A DNA stretch of 64,000 nucleotides, from positions 310,001 through 374,000 of the forward strand of contig AP024675.1 of the NCBI GenBank assembly GCA_025998875.1, given 5' to 3'. The notes beneath the pieces were generated by a model, which saw nothing but the letters and a program-made list of their open reading frames with translations, made no database searches and was not told where the DNA came from. Made by a program: the position numbers and the translations under genes. Source of the DNA: Bacteroidota bacterium. Its GTDB lineage: Bacteria; Bacteroidota; Rhodothermia; JANXDC01. Each line of letters begins with the position of its first letter. Position 1 is the first letter of the stretch. Below are positions 39,911 to 48,982 of the stretch, piece after piece.

Positions 39911-40867
39911 TTACTTGCGCGCCCGTGGCCCCGTGCTCCGAACCGCCACCGCCGACTGGGCCCTGCGCTGCTGATAGCGATACAGCTCGTATACGAACGG
40001 ACTGGAGACGAAAATCGAGGAATATGTACCCAGCCCGATACCCAGAAAGAGCGCAAAAGCGAATCCGCGCAGCGCCTCGCCGCCGAAAATAAACAGAACC
40101 AGGATGACAAGCAATGTGGTCCCGGAGGTGATGATGGTGCGGCTGAGCGTGGCGTTGATGGCGCGGTTGATGAGCACATCGAGCCGTTCGGTTTTGAAGA
40201 TGTTGCGGTACTCGCGAATACGGTCGTAGATGATCACCGTATCGTTGACCGAATAGCCGATGATCGTCAGAAAAGCGGCGATGATGGTCTGGCTGATCTC
40301 GATGGAAAAGGGCGTAATGGGCTCCAGAATCGTAAACAAGCCGAGGACCACGATTACGTCGTGGGCCAGTGTGAGCAAGGCGCCCAGACCAAAGCGCCAC
40401 TCAAAGCGGATCATGATGTAGAGAAAAATCACGATCAGGGAGCCAATGGCCGAATAGAGCGCCCCTTTGCGCAAATCGGCCGCAAAACGAGGACCGACGA
40501 TGCTCGTGCTGAGCACCTCAGGCCGATTACCCGGTTGTGTGCGCTCCAGCGCCTCGATGATACGGGCCTGGATTTCATTGAGATCGCCCTCCACATCGGT
40601 GCGAATAAGCAGGGTTCGATCATCGCCGTACGTTTTAACCTCAGGCGACTTGCCCAGAGCGGGGGTGAGGGTGCTGCGCACATCCGCTACGCTGCGCGGT
40701 TGGGCAAAACGCACCACGTATTCTTTCCCCCCTTTGAAGTCGATGCCGTAATGCAGGCCGCCGATCAGAACAAACAGGATTCCGACCACCAGGGTCACCC
40801 CCGAGAAGATGTATCCGTAGCGCCGGAGGCCGATGAAGTCTATGTTCGGGTTGCGCAACAGCCGCAT
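39911..40867 (-). CDS. secF: Protein translocase subunit SecF
   Basis: Membrane subunit that with SecD uses the proton gradient to complete Sec export. It has 318 residues from the ATG at 40867 (an upstream GTG at 40873 is possible). One helix, a periplasmic P4-like domain beginning GIDFKGGKEYVVRF, then five helices with SLIVIFLYIMIRFEWRFGLGALLTLAHDVIVVLGLF and IGYSVNDTVIIYDRIREYRNI, the SecF signature. It lies 38 bases after secD. It is a separate gene here, not the SecDF fusion common in many Bacteroidota. Confidence 0.96.
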   Translation of the reverse strand: MRLLRNPNIDFIGLRRYGYIFSGVTLVVGILFVLIGGLHYGIDFKGGKEYVVRFAQPRSVADVRSTLTPALGKSPEVKTYGDDRTLLIRTDVEGDLNEIQARIIEALERTQPGNRPEVLSTSIVGPRFAADLRKGALYSAIGSLIVIFLYIMIRFEWRFGLGALLTLAHDVIVVLGLFTILEPITPFSIEISQTIIAAFLTIIGYSVNDTVIIYDRIREYRNIFKTERLDVLINRAINATLSRTIITSGTTLLVILVLFIFGGEALRGFAFALFLGIGLGTYSSIFVSSPFVYELYRYQQRRAQSAVAVRSTGPRARK

Positions 40868-40905
40868 GGTCACCTTGCTCCTTTTCGCTTGAGCCTGCCC
40901 GCCTT

Positions 40906-42726
40906 TTAGCCAAAATTGATCTGCACACGCCCGCGGGCGAAGAGCTGTTCGAAGATCGTGCGCGTGACGAAGATGCCCGTAAAGAGCGAAGAGACGATAC
41001 CGGCCATGAGCGTGATGGCAAAGCCCTGAATAGGGCCTGTGCCGAAGCTGTAGAGGATAACCGCGGTGAGAAACGTCGTCAGGTTAGCGTCGATAATGGA
41101 GCTCATGGCTTTCTGATAGCCCATATTCAGGGCCGCTTTGAGCGTGCGGCCGCCGTCAAGCTCCTCGCGGACGCGCTCGTAGATGAGCACGTTTGCGTCC
41201 ACGGCCATGCCGATGGTGAGCACGATCCCCGCAATACCGGGAAGGGTGAGCGTGGCCCCGAATCCGGCCATAAAGCCCAGAATGAAGAGAATGTTCAGCA
41301 GCAGGGCCACATTGGCCGTAACCCCCCCGGTGCGATAGTAGAGGAGCATGAACAGGGCCACCAGCAACAAACCCGTCAGGCCCGCATACAAGCCGGCCCT
41401 TATGGATTCCCGGCCCAGGGTCGGCCCAACCGTGCGTTCTTCGACGATCGTCACCGGAGCCGGCAACGCACCGGACTTCAGGATAATGACGATATCCTCG
41501 GCCTCCTTGAGGTCCCGCAGGCCGGTGATAGAGGATCGTCCGCCTGTGATGCGGGTCTGCACCGTGGGCCAAGAGTAGACGTAGCCATCCAGCACGATGG
41601 CGATCGGTTTGCCGATGTTGGCCCCCGTAAGCCGGGCCCAGATGCGCGCACCCTCGGCGTTCATGCTCATGAGCACCTCGGGTCGATTCGTAGCCGGATC
41701 GAAGCTCACGCTGGCCTCCGTGAGGACCTCCCCGGTGAGCTCGACCTGATCGCGTACCCCGAGCAAGTACAGCACCGGGCCTCTTTGGGGGTCGGTCAAC
41801 TGGGCATCGGCGGTCCACATCGGCACCACCCCGCGGGGAAGGAGCCGCTGGATTTCCGGACGGCGGAAGATGGCGTTCACTTTCCCCGTATCCTGCACGG
41901 CCACGGCGCCAATAACCACCCCCCCGACAGGCTGCATGACGGAAAGCAGGGGATGCCGGCTTGGATCTAGGCCCGTGGTATCGCTCACCAGCGTGTCCCC
42001 CCGCACCTCGGCCTGCAGCAAGGCTATAATTCGTTGCAGGGAGGCCTGTAGCTCCGTGGGATCGGCCATAAGACGGAACTCCAGACGCGCCGTACCGCGG
42101 AGCAGGTTGCGCACCCGCTCTTCGTCATCCACTCCCGGCAGTTCGACCACGATGCGGCGTGTACCCTGTTTCTGAATAGAGGGCTCAGATACCCCGAAAC
42201 GATCCACACGGGTACGGATGATCTGAATGGCCCGGTTAACGGCCTCATCGGCCTCCTTGCGTAGCCAGTCGGCCACCTCCGTATTGGAGCTGGTGCGGGT
42301 AATGCGCGCCGCCTCGTTTCGGAAATACCGGCTCAGCCGACCCTGGGGATCGCGGCGCTCAAAGGCGCGCACGAATTCGTCGATGATCGAGACATCCCCC
42401 GTGCGAGCCCGTTCGACCGCCTCCCGAAGTGCGGCCTCGAAGAGGGAGTCCCGTTCCACGGCCAGGTTGCGAATCAATTCCGCAATGCCCACCTCCAGCG
42501 TTACATGCATCCCCCCCTGAAGATCCAAGCCAAGCTTGAGGGACTTCTCCCGCAACCGCTGCAGCCGCTGGCGATTCTGCTCCACATAGCGCAGGCTATC
42601 CTCTCCCCGCAGGGAGGCCAGCTTCCGCTGCTCACGCGTCCACTGAACGGTGGGCCACAGGAAGTAGAGCGAAAGCGCGACCAGAATCCCGATAAGCACC
42701 CAGCGAAATTGCAGATTGCTTTTCAT
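40906..42726 (-). CDS. secD: Protein translocase subunit SecD
   Basis: A 606-residue partner of SecF. N-terminal helix (8-24), then the P1 head/base region opening with LDLQGGMHVTLEV, and the conserved DRFGVSEPSIQKQGTRRIVVELPG. The C-terminal half has six helices with TGLRDLKEAEDIVIILKSGALPAPVTI, ERTVGPTLG and AVDANVLIYERVREELDGGRTLKAAL, the D-x-N-V-L-I-Y proton-coupling motif. An insert between residues about 100-150 rich in R, E and D is longer than in E. coli. The gene starts 63 bases after the small secreted-protein gene upstream. Confidence 0.96.
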   Translation of the reverse strand: MKSNLQFRWVLIGILVALSLYFLWPTVQWTREQRKLASLRGEDSLRYVEQNRQRLQRLREKSLKLGLDLQGGMHVTLEVGIAELIRNLAVERDSLFEAALREAVERARTGDVSIIDEFVRAFERRDPQGRLSRYFRNEAARITRTSSNTEVADWLRKEADEAVNRAIQIIRTRVDRFGVSEPSIQKQGTRRIVVELPGVDDEERVRNLLRGTARLEFRLMADPTELQASLQRIIALLQAEVRGDTLVSDTTGLDPSRHPLLSVMQPVGGVVIGAVAVQDTGKVNAIFRRPEIQRLLPRGVVPMWTADAQLTDPQRGPVLYLLGVRDQVELTGEVLTEASVSFDPATNRPEVLMSMNAEGARIWARLTGANIGKPIAIVLDGYVYSWPTVQTRITGGRSSITGLRDLKEAEDIVIILKSGALPAPVTIVEERTVGPTLGRESIRAGLYAGLTGLLLVALFMLLYYRTGGVTANVALLLNILFILGFMAGFGATLTLPGIAGIVLTIGMAVDANVLIYERVREELDGGRTLKAALNMGYQKAMSSIIDANLTTFLTAVILYSFGTGPIQGFAITLMAGIVSSLFTGIFVTRTIFEQLFARGRVQINFG

Positions 42727-42789
42727 GCCTTATTGCACTCCTCTCTCTGGCGAATTTCCGAACACCGGGGAAAAGCATCCGAAAGGGAC

Positions 42790-43335
42790 TTACGGGGCTC
42801 GGGGCCGAAGGGGAACCAGCGCCGGATGGTCAACCTTACCCGGGCAAAAGGGGCTCCCGTAGTTCCCTGCAAGGGGGCACAGCCTGCCCGGGAGCAAGCG
42901 ATCCAAGACCACCTCCCCCGCGGCGTTTCCGCTCCCGCTTATAGCCGGCGCCCGCCAAGACAACCAGATCGGCCCGGGCGGCCCCTCAAGACACGCCCGT
43001 CGGGCACCCAGGAGTTCGAGCAGAGAAAGCGAAGCGGAAGCGACATCCCGGGCGAAATACCAGCCCGCTGGCTTGCCGGGGTTGAGCTCCCGGTATCCCT
43101 CTTCGAAGAGCACGAGCAGATGCCTCGGATCGGTCGCCCGGGCCAGAGCGCGCTCGAGGGCCTGCTCGAAAAGGGCATCCAGCGGCCTTACCGCCTCCGA
43201 GCGCAACCACTGCCCCAGCTGCTCGCGCATAGCTCCCCGGGCGATCTGCGGGCCGTAGGCCGCCCAGGCCATCTGGCCCAGCAAAACAGCCCAGAATGCG
43301 CCAGCGCGCACGGATATGGATCGAAACCCCCGCAT
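42790..43335 (-). CDS. Predicted secreted protein of unknown function
   Basis: A 181-residue protein with a signal peptide-like N-terminus (RSISVRAGAFWAVLLGQMAWAAYG, cleavage near 26). The mature part is helical at first (LGQWLRSEAVRPLDALFEQALERALARATD), followed by a mixed region with three cysteines. No family recognised. It is transcribed from a consensus promoter 11 bases upstream and precedes secD by 63 bases, so it probably heads the secDF-STAS operon. Confidence 0.62.
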   Translation of the reverse strand: MRGFRSISVRAGAFWAVLLGQMAWAAYGPQIARGAMREQLGQWLRSEAVRPLDALFEQALERALARATDPRHLLVLFEEGYRELNPGKPAGWYFARDVASASLSLLELLGARRACLEGPPGPIWLSWRAPAISGSGNAAGEVVLDRLLPGRLCPLAGNYGSPFCPGKVDHPALVPLRPRAP

Positions 43336-43345
43336 GAAAGCAACG

Positions 43346-43378
43346 CAAAGCTACGGGCACGGCATCGCAGGTACCAAA
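43346..43378 (-). promoter_or_regulatory. Promoter of the secreted protein-secDF-STAS operon
   Basis: Minus strand: TTTG (43378-43375), 21 bp, TAGCTTTG (43353-43346), an exact match to the Bacteroidota promoter. Transcription would begin only a few bases before the ATG at 43335, giving a nearly leaderless message. Confidence 0.78.
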
Positions 43379-43391
43379 TCGACCCGAACAC

Positions 43392-44111
43392 TCAGAGGTC
43401 GCCCAGCTGAGGGCGGAGCAGAATTTCCTCGACCACCGTGCGTGGGCTCATCGCGAAGGCGGCCACAATGGCGCTGGCCACGTCTTCCGGGGGCATGAAG
43501 CGCTCTTCCGGCCATTCCGTCCCGGCCCAGGAATCCGTCCACGTCGCCCCGGGGAGCACGGCCGTGACCCGTATACCGTGCGGCTTGAGTTCCTCTCGAA
43601 GCGCGCGCGTCAGCCCGAGCAGTCCGTGCTTGGCGGCGCAGTAGGCAAGACTGCGCGGGTATCCCCGGATACTGGCCACAGAGCAGAGGGTAAAGAGGTG
43701 TCCCCGTCGGCGCTCGAGCATATCGGGCAATACCGCTCGGGCTACCCGGAAGGCGCCCGTCAGATTGACCGCCACCACGGACTCAAAGCGCTCCGGATCC
43801 GTCTCCAGAATACCTCCGGGGGCGAACCATCCCGCGTTGAGCACCAGCCCATCGGCCGGACCCACACGGATGCGGGCTTCCCTGACCCACCGATCCACAT
43901 CGGAGGAGCTGGTTACATCCCCGGCCATCCAGTAGACCGCTCCGGCGCCCCGGTTCCGAAGCAGATCCGCGGTCTCCTCCAGCGGGGGGCTCCGGCGCCC
44001 GATGAGCGCCAGTTTACATCCCGGATACGCCTCCGCGAAGGCGATCGCGACCGCCCGTCCGATACCCGTACCGCCCCCTGTGATGTATAGCACCGGTGCC
44101 TGCGCCTTCAT
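43392..44111 (-). CDS. Short-chain dehydrogenase/reductase
   Basis: A 239-residue classical SDR. Cofactor motif TGGGTGIGRAVA near residue 11; LALIGRRSPP suggests NADP (Arg after the second strand); LVLNAGW; catalytic S in LCSVASIRGYP and Y-x-x-x-K in AYCAAKHG; then LPGATWTDSW. Substrate unknown. The ATG at 44111 lies two bases after the stop of the M20 peptidase gene, so the two are cotranscribed. DVASAIVAAFAMSPRTVVEEILLRPQLGDL is the usual SDR C-terminus of the YdfG/serine-dehydrogenase-like group. Confidence 0.9.
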   Translation of the reverse strand: MKAQAPVLYITGGGTGIGRAVAIAFAEAYPGCKLALIGRRSPPLEETADLLRNRGAGAVYWMAGDVTSSSDVDRWVREARIRVGPADGLVLNAGWFAPGGILETDPERFESVVAVNLTGAFRVARAVLPDMLERRRGHLFTLCSVASIRGYPRSLAYCAAKHGLLGLTRALREELKPHGIRVTAVLPGATWTDSWAGTEWPEERFMPPEDVASAIVAAFAMSPRTVVEEILLRPQLGDL

Positions 44112-44113
44112 CC

Positions 44114-45367
44114 TCAGCGCCTCTGTAGCCCCACGAGACGCAAGGCCAGGAGCAGGGCCTGTTGTACCCCCAGATGCCCCCGGTCGTTCTCGTACCATTC
44201 ATCCAGCGCGTGCGCATTTCCCCCGCGCCCCCCTCCGCCGATGGTGACAGCGGGTATGCCGAGCGCGATGGGGATGTTGGCGTCCGTGCTGCTGCGGCCC
44301 AGGCGGGGCGTTCCGCCCAGATAGGTGATCACCTCCGAGGCGGCGCGCACGATCTCGTGATCGGCCGGGATCTCTCCGGAGGGCCGATCCCCGATCACGG
44401 CGATCTCGACTTCGATACGCCCCCGGGATCGCGGCCAGTAGGCGTTTTCTTCCTCCACCGCCTGCTGGATGTAGCGCCGCAGATGGGCCTCCGCCTCAGC
44501 CAGGGCCTCGGGGGACTCCGAACGCAGATCGATCTCCATCCAGGCCTCATAGGGAATGGAGTTGACCGAGGTACCTCCCCCGATACGGCCCACGTTGAAC
44601 GAGGTGCGCGGCGTAGCGGGAACAGGCAACTCCGCGATGCGGGCCAGGGCGCGCCCCAGCGCATGGATGGGGTTTACCGTGCCGAAAGCTCCCCAGCTGT
44701 GTCCGCCCGGGCCGCGAAATGTGACGCGAAACCGTTTGCTCCCCAGGGCCTGATGCGTCACCGTGCCCAGCCCGGCCCCGTCGACGGAGATAAAGTAATC
44801 GATCTGATCCCGCAGCGGGGAGCGCTGAAAAAGGTACTTGACCCCGCGCAGATCCCCGATCCCCTCCTCGCCAACCGTACCCACAATAGCCAGGGTGCCC
44901 TCCAGCGGAATGCGCGCGGCCTGAATGGCCCGGGCCACCATCCAAATCACGGCCAGCCCCCGACCATCATCGGAGATGCCCGGCGCCTCAAGCCGATTCC
45001 CCGAACGACGCACGCGTACGTCCGTCTCCTCCGGAAAAACCGTATCCAAATGGGCCGAAAGCACCACAAGGGGCCGCGGAGCCCGCCCCCGAATGAAGCC
45101 AATCACATTGCCCTCTTCGTCGATATGCACATCCTGCAGGCCCAGACGTCGCAGGGAGTCGGCAAACACGGCGGCCCGCCGGGCCTCTCCGAAAGGGGGA
45201 GCCGGAACCTCCGTCAGCGCGGCCTGCATGCGCAGGGTCTGCTCATCTTCCCGTTCAATATAGGCCATCGCGGCCCGCACGGCGGGATGCTGCAGCAGTG
45301 AAGAGATCTGCCCCTGCGCTATGGAAACCAGAGCCAACACAGAATACAACCCGATGATGATGCGCAT
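44114..45367 (-). CDS. Secreted M20-family metallopeptidase
   Basis: A 417-residue dizinc peptidase with a signal peptide (first 19 residues, ending IAQGQ). Motifs: LSAHLDTVFP (H and D ligands with catalytic Asp), GISDDGRGLAV (bridging Asp), TVGEEGIGDLRG (catalytic Glu-Glu), VDGAG (Asp ligand), GPGGHSWGAFG in the dimerisation domain, and HALDEWYE (last His ligand). It resembles the PepT/ArgE-type M20 peptidases. It probably acts outside the cytoplasm on peptides or acylated amino acids. It lies 57 bases after folE and is coupled to the SDR. Confidence 0.92.
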   Translation of the reverse strand: MRIIIGLYSVLALVSIAQGQISSLLQHPAVRAAMAYIEREDEQTLRMQAALTEVPAPPFGEARRAAVFADSLRRLGLQDVHIDEEGNVIGFIRGRAPRPLVVLSAHLDTVFPEETDVRVRRSGNRLEAPGISDDGRGLAVIWMVARAIQAARIPLEGTLAIVGTVGEEGIGDLRGVKYLFQRSPLRDQIDYFISVDGAGLGTVTHQALGSKRFRVTFRGPGGHSWGAFGTVNPIHALGRALARIAELPVPATPRTSFNVGRIGGGTSVNSIPYEAWMEIDLRSESPEALAEAEAHLRRYIQQAVEEENAYWPRSRGRIEVEIAVIGDRPSGEIPADHEIVRAASEVITYLGGTPRLGRSSTDANIPIALGIPAVTIGGGGRGGNAHALDEWYENDRGHLGVQQALLLALRLVGLQRR

Positions 45368-45424
45368 AGCGCTCCCGCTTCCTGTTCGGGCGGGAAAATA
45401 CCGCCTCAGACGGAGAGGGGCAAA

Positions 45425-46063
45425 CTAGAAAGCCGACTCTGAGCGGATGAGCCGCATAAACTCCGCCCGGGTGCTTTCCTGCTCAAAAACCCCGGAGACG
45501 GCGCTGGTCACCGTAAGCGCATGCTGCTTCTGCACACCCCGCATGGCCATGCACAGGTGTCGGGCCTCGATTACAACGGCCACCCCGAGTGGCTCCAACA
45601 CCTGCTGGATTGCGTCCCGAATCTGGTTGGTAAGCCGTTCCTGCAGTTGCAACCGACGGGCGAAGATGTCCACTACGCGAGGAATCTTGCTCAGGCCCAC
45701 AATCTTTCCGTTGGGGATGTAGGCCACGTGAGCTTTACCGAAGAAGGGGAGCATATGGTGCTCGCAGAGGCTGAAGAGCTCAATATCCTTGACGATCACC
45801 ATCTCATGATACGGCTCCTCAAAGAGCGCCTCTCGGAGCACCGCATAGGGATCCTGCTTGTATCCCCGGGTAAGGAACTCCAGCGCCCGGGCCGCCCGGA
45901 TGGGGGTCTTACGGAGCCCCTCTCGCTGTGGATCTTCCCCTAGAAGATAGAGGATCGTCTCCAGATGCCCGGCTATGGATTCACTCAGCGCATCGGCCGA
46001 AAGCCTGTGGGAGAGCCCACAGCGGCCGTTCTCTTCGGGGCGCACTTCGCCTTCAATGCGCAT
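45425..46063 (-). CDS. folE: GTP cyclohydrolase I
   Basis: Converts GTP to 7,8-dihydroneopterin triphosphate, used for folate, queuosine or biopterin. It has 212 residues from the ATG at 46063. Zinc ligands C100 and H103 ([20 protein letters not shown]) and C171 ([12 protein letters not shown]); [17 protein letters not shown] is the family signature. The ATG overlaps the end of the QueD/PTPS gene by 11 bases, so both products act together on the dihydroneopterin triphosphate. Upstream codons of the frame belong to that neighbour. Confidence 0.97.
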   Translation of the reverse strand: MRIEGEVRPEENGRCGLSHRLSADALSESIAGHLETILYLLGEDPQREGLRKTPIRAARALEFLTRGYKQDPYAVLREALFEEPYHEMVIVKDIELFSLCEHHMLPFFGKAHVAYIPNGKIVGLSKIPRVVDIFARRLQLQERLTNQIRDAIQQVLEPLGVAVVIEARHLCMAMRGVQKQHALTVTSAVSGVFEQESTRAEFMRLIRSESAF

Positions 46064-46502
46064 CGTATTCCCCCCGATATTCCACGTAATTGCGTTCCGT
46101 TTCATAGAGCCGAATGGCGTACAGACGTCCCTGGACGATCCTGGGCTCCAGCTGTCGCCAGAAGGCCACGGCCAGGTTTTCTGTAGAGGGGATGAGCCCA
46201 TGAAGAAAATCCACCTCTGTGTTGAGGTTACGGTGGTCGCATTTTTGTACGATCACCTCGTCGATGATCTCGGCCAGTTTGGCCAGATCGATAACGTATC
46301 CCGTCTCCGGGTGCGGCGAGCCGGCCACGACCACCTCCAGCGTGTAGTTATGCCCGTGATAATGAGGGCTGGCGCATTTGCCAAAGGTACGCCGATTCCA
46401 TTCCTCCGAAAATCGGGGGTTATAGAGCCGATGGGCGGCGCTGAAGTGAGCCCGACGCACCACATAGAGGAGCGGGCGAGGCTCAGGACCGGAAACAGCC
46501 AT
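46053..46502 (-). CDS. queD: 6-carboxytetrahydropterin synthase / 6-pyruvoyl-tetrahydropterin synthase
   Basis: A 149-residue T-fold enzyme acting on dihydroneopterin triphosphate. Zinc ligands H24, H49 and H51 ([20 protein letters not shown]), catalytic C43 (FGKCASP), the DHRNLN motif, and [11 protein letters not shown]; the terminal E of [11 protein letters not shown] binds the pterin. The Cys-x-x-x-His spacing allows either QueD (queuosine) or PTPS activity. Coupling to folE is seen; no queC, queE or queF gene is in the window, so the end product is not settled. Confidence 0.9.
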   Translation of the reverse strand: MAVSGPEPRPLLYVVRRAHFSAAHRLYNPRFSEEWNRRTFGKCASPHYHGHNYTLEVVVAGSPHPETGYVIDLAKLAEIIDEVIVQKCDHRNLNTEVDFLHGLIPSTENLAVAFWRQLEPRIVQGRLYAIRLYETERNYVEYRGEYDAH

Positions 46503-46563
46503 AGGCTTTCCTGCACACGTTGGCCGGCGGGTAAACCATGCGAGCTACGGGAAAGGTTCCACG

Positions 46564-47142
46564 CTACCAGGAAACGGTGTCGGACCCTCGCAACGAGCGT
46601 CCGGCCTGCCACAGGCGCCATCCAGGCCACAGCGGAAGCGCGCCCGGCCAGCCTCCGCGCTGTGCCCCCATGGACTGTCCGGACAGAGGGGCCTCAAAAC
46701 CGCCCACGGAAGCCTGTATCTCTCCGGGAACGCGGTAGTAGGTAGCCTTCAAAGCCCCGGTTTGCTGCTGACGAGACTCCTCCCAGGCCCACAAGGCCAT
46801 GCCACTCAGCAACAGGGCAGCCACGAGCATCCACCCCACCGCCCAGGTGCGCCGCTCAGCATCCGGGGCAGGGAGGGCTGTCCACACTTCCTCGGCCCGA
46901 ATACGGGCCCGGAGGCGTTCCTCAAACCCTTCCGGTGCCCGCACACAGGGAAGCTGCGCCAGCAGATCCCGAACCCGTCGAATCCCCTCCAGGCGCCGCC
47001 TTACGACGGGATGCGCCTCCAGATACATCTCAACCCAGCGGGCCTCTTCCGGCGAAAGCGTACCATCCAGATAATCGACCAGATAGGGTTCTATGTTGCT
47101 TTTCGGGGCACCGGATGCGGAGGAACGGTAGCGATGCTCCAT
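46564..47142 (-). CDS. Putative anti-sigma factor (membrane-bound)
   Basis: A 192-residue protein, ATG at 47142 (MEHRYRSS). The N-terminal cytoplasmic part has the anti-sigma pattern LVDYLDGTLSPEEARWVEMYLEAHPVVRRRLEG (residues about 20-55) without the H-x3-C-x2-C zinc motif. A single transmembrane helix follows at about 106-122 (VGWMLVAALLLSGMALWAW), then a glycine/tryptophan-rich periplasmic tail. It lies directly after the ECF sigma gene, but a terminator separates them. The role is inferred from layout. Confidence 0.78.
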   Translation of the reverse strand: MEHRYRSSASGAPKSNIEPYLVDYLDGTLSPEEARWVEMYLEAHPVVRRRLEGIRRVRDLLAQLPCVRAPEGFEERLRARIRAEEVWTALPAPDAERRTWAVGWMLVAALLLSGMALWAWEESRQQQTGALKATYYRVPGEIQASVGGFEAPLSGQSMGAQRGGWPGALPLWPGWRLWQAGRSLRGSDTVSW

Positions 47143-47230
47143 AGGCAACGGCTCCGCCTTGTAGTAGGATATATGCGCAGCACCGAAACATCAGACCCGA
47201 AGGAAGGTCTTTTTGTTCCGGGGAGCAAAC

Positions 47231-47262
47231 AAAAAGCGGGAAGAGCACGGGGCCCCTCCCGC
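47231..47262 (-). terminator. Terminator between ECF sigma gene and anti-sigma gene
   Basis: Minus strand: GCGGGA (47262-47257), a loop of GC-rich bases, then TTCCCGC (47242-47236) and TTTTTGTTTG. It begins 26 bases after the sigma stop codon. Confidence 0.75.
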
Positions 47263-47287
47263 TAGAGATTAAGACAAGGCGGGACGC

Positions 47288-47902
47288 CTATTTTGGCGCG
47301 TAGACGTCTTTGAGCAACGCCTGCAGCCGGGCTCTACCCCGGTTGATCCGGCTTTTGACCGTCCCCATTGGCAGGCCTGTGATTTCGGCGATCTCTTCAT
47401 AAGAGAGCTGCTGGATATCCCGCAAAATGACCACCTCGCGGAATTCCGGCGAGATCTGCCGCAGCGCTTCCTGCACGCGCTCCTCCTGCAGCACACCCTC
47501 GGTGTGGCGCTCGGGGGAATACGTCTCGTCTGGAATTTCCATCTCGTATTCTTCTTCCTCCCGATTCAGGCCCACCAGGGACTGCAGCTTGCGACGCCGG
47601 CGCTTGCGGTATTCGGAACGGGCCAGGTTGCCTGCGATCGTATATAGCCAGGTGGAGAACTTGGCGATTCGCCTGTAGGCGTGACGGTTCCGGTATACGC
47701 GCAGGAAGGTCTCCTGGAGCAGATCCTCGCACTCCTCCCAGTCGCCCAGAAAGCGGTAGATGTAATTGGCGAGCGGGTCTTTGTAGCGGTTGACCAGGAT
47801 ATCGAAGGCCTCCTCCACCCCCTGCTGGAAGGCGGCCATGAGGTCTTCGTCGCTGAGCCGATACAGATGCTCAAGAGCCTTGTTTTTGCGCCGCTGGGTC
47901 AT
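47288..47902 (-). CDS. ECF-type RNA polymerase sigma factor
   Basis: A 204-residue extracytoplasmic function sigma factor. Region 2: EEAFDILVNRYKDPLANYIYRFLGDWEECEDLLQETFLRVYRNRHAY with the FSTWLYTIAGNLARSEYRKRRRRK DNA-melting segment. Region 4: SPEFREVVILRDIQQLSYEEIAEITGLPMGTVKSRINRGRARLQALL. The linker is rich in E and Y. A putative anti-sigma factor follows. It is the RpoE/SigW-like group found in nearly all Bacteroidota. An exact -7 box TAACTTTG lies 27 bases upstream of the ATG. Confidence 0.94.
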   Translation of the reverse strand: MTQRRKNKALEHLYRLSDEDLMAAFQQGVEEAFDILVNRYKDPLANYIYRFLGDWEECEDLLQETFLRVYRNRHAYRRIAKFSTWLYTIAGNLARSEYRKRRRRKLQSLVGLNREEEEYEMEIPDETYSPERHTEGVLQEERVQEALRQISPEFREVVILRDIQQLSYEEIAEITGLPMGTVKSRINRGRARLQALLKDVYAPK

Positions 47903-47928
47903 CTATGCTCGCTCCTCCTTCGTGCCCG

Positions 47929-47936
47929 CAAAGTTA
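47929..47936 (-). promoter_or_regulatory. -7 box upstream of the ECF sigma gene
   Basis: Minus strand TAACTTTG matches the -7 consensus and GGAGGAG follows before the ATG. No TTG lies 19-21 bp further upstream, so the -33 element may be replaced by an activator or a different sigma factor. Confidence 0.45.
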
Positions 47937-47944
47937 CGAAACCC

Positions 47945-48982
47945 TTAACCCATAGGGGTAATGGAAAAGTTCTCCATCTTCCGCAAAGCGCGTTGCAGGA
48001 TCCCGGCTGGACCAAGCGGATGCCCGCTTTTGAGCGCCCGATCGGCTTCCTCCAGGGCCAGAAACGCGCTGGCCAGGCGCTCCGGGGGATACCGACGCAG
48101 GTCTTCGAGGTAGGCTTTGATGAAATATCGGTTGATCCCCGTCTGCCGGCTCATTTCCTCCTCGCTGGCTTCCATGCGCCGGAGCTCATGCAGTTTCCAG
48201 AGGTTGAGCAGGTACCGCCCCAGCCAGTTGAGCATCAGCAACGCCTCTCCGAGGGCCACAGAGGCGTTCCGCAAACGATGTTCCACGATCCGGTAGGCCC
48301 GATCGAAATCCCCCTGCCCTATCGCTTTTTGCAGCTCGAAAACGGTGTATTCCCGGCTATGGCCGACCAGTTGCTCTACATCTTCGGCCGTGATCACGGA
48401 CGATCCGTCTACATAGAGGCACAGCTTTTCGATCTCCTGATCCAGAGCCCGTAGGCTGGAGCCCACATAGCCTACCAGGAGCATCGCCGCTTCGGGTGCT
48501 ATATCCCGACCTCGCGCCCGCACCTCCTCGCGCACCCAGCCGTAGAGCTGCTGTTCATAAAGGGGCCGAAACTCCAGCACCACGGCCGTTTCCTGGAGCC
48601 AACGGTAAGGCGGCTGGGCGAAGTTCGGCGTCCCTTCATATCGAAGCAGCAGCACCGTATGGGGTGCGGGCCGTTCCAGGTAAGCGCCCAGCATACGGGC
48701 CCTAGGGAGCCTGTGCATCTGCCGGACCACGACCACCCTGCGAGAACCCAGCACAGGCACACTGCGACAGGCGGCAATGACCCGCTCCCCGTCGACCTCC
48801 GGACCGTAGAAGCGATCTAGGTCAAAGACCTGCGCCTCGGGGGGCAGAACGTGCGCGATCAGCTCGTGCTCCAGACGCTCCTGCAGAAAGTCCTCCTCCC
48901 CGTAGAAGAAATACACCGGCGCGAGGTTACCGTGCCGGATCTGCGTCCGCACATCTTCAAGACGCAACCGGGTTTCCGTCAT
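47945..48982 (-). CDS. holA: DNA polymerase III subunit delta
   Basis: Clamp-loader subunit that opens the sliding clamp. It has 345 residues. APVYFFYGEEDFLQERLEHELI at the N-terminus, the RRVVVVRQMHRLP segment in the first AAA+-like domain, VLVGYVGSSLRALDQEIEKLCLY (the family signature G.dlr.l..ELeKL.ly), and VFELQKAIGQGDFDRAYRIVEHRL opening domain III. No Walker A, as expected for delta. Its start overlaps the 3' end of a 41-residue membrane protein gene. Confidence 0.94.
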   Translation of the reverse strand: MTETRLRLEDVRTQIRHGNLAPVYFFYGEEDFLQERLEHELIAHVLPPEAQVFDLDRFYGPEVDGERVIAACRSVPVLGSRRVVVVRQMHRLPRARMLGAYLERPAPHTVLLLRYEGTPNFAQPPYRWLQETAVVLEFRPLYEQQLYGWVREEVRARGRDIAPEAAMLLVGYVGSSLRALDQEIEKLCLYVDGSSVITAEDVEQLVGHSREYTVFELQKAIGQGDFDRAYRIVEHRLRNASVALGEALLMLNWLGRYLLNLWKLHELRRMEASEEEMSRQTGINRYFIKAYLEDLRRYPPERLASAFLALEEADRALKSGHPLGPAGILQRALRKMENFSITPMG

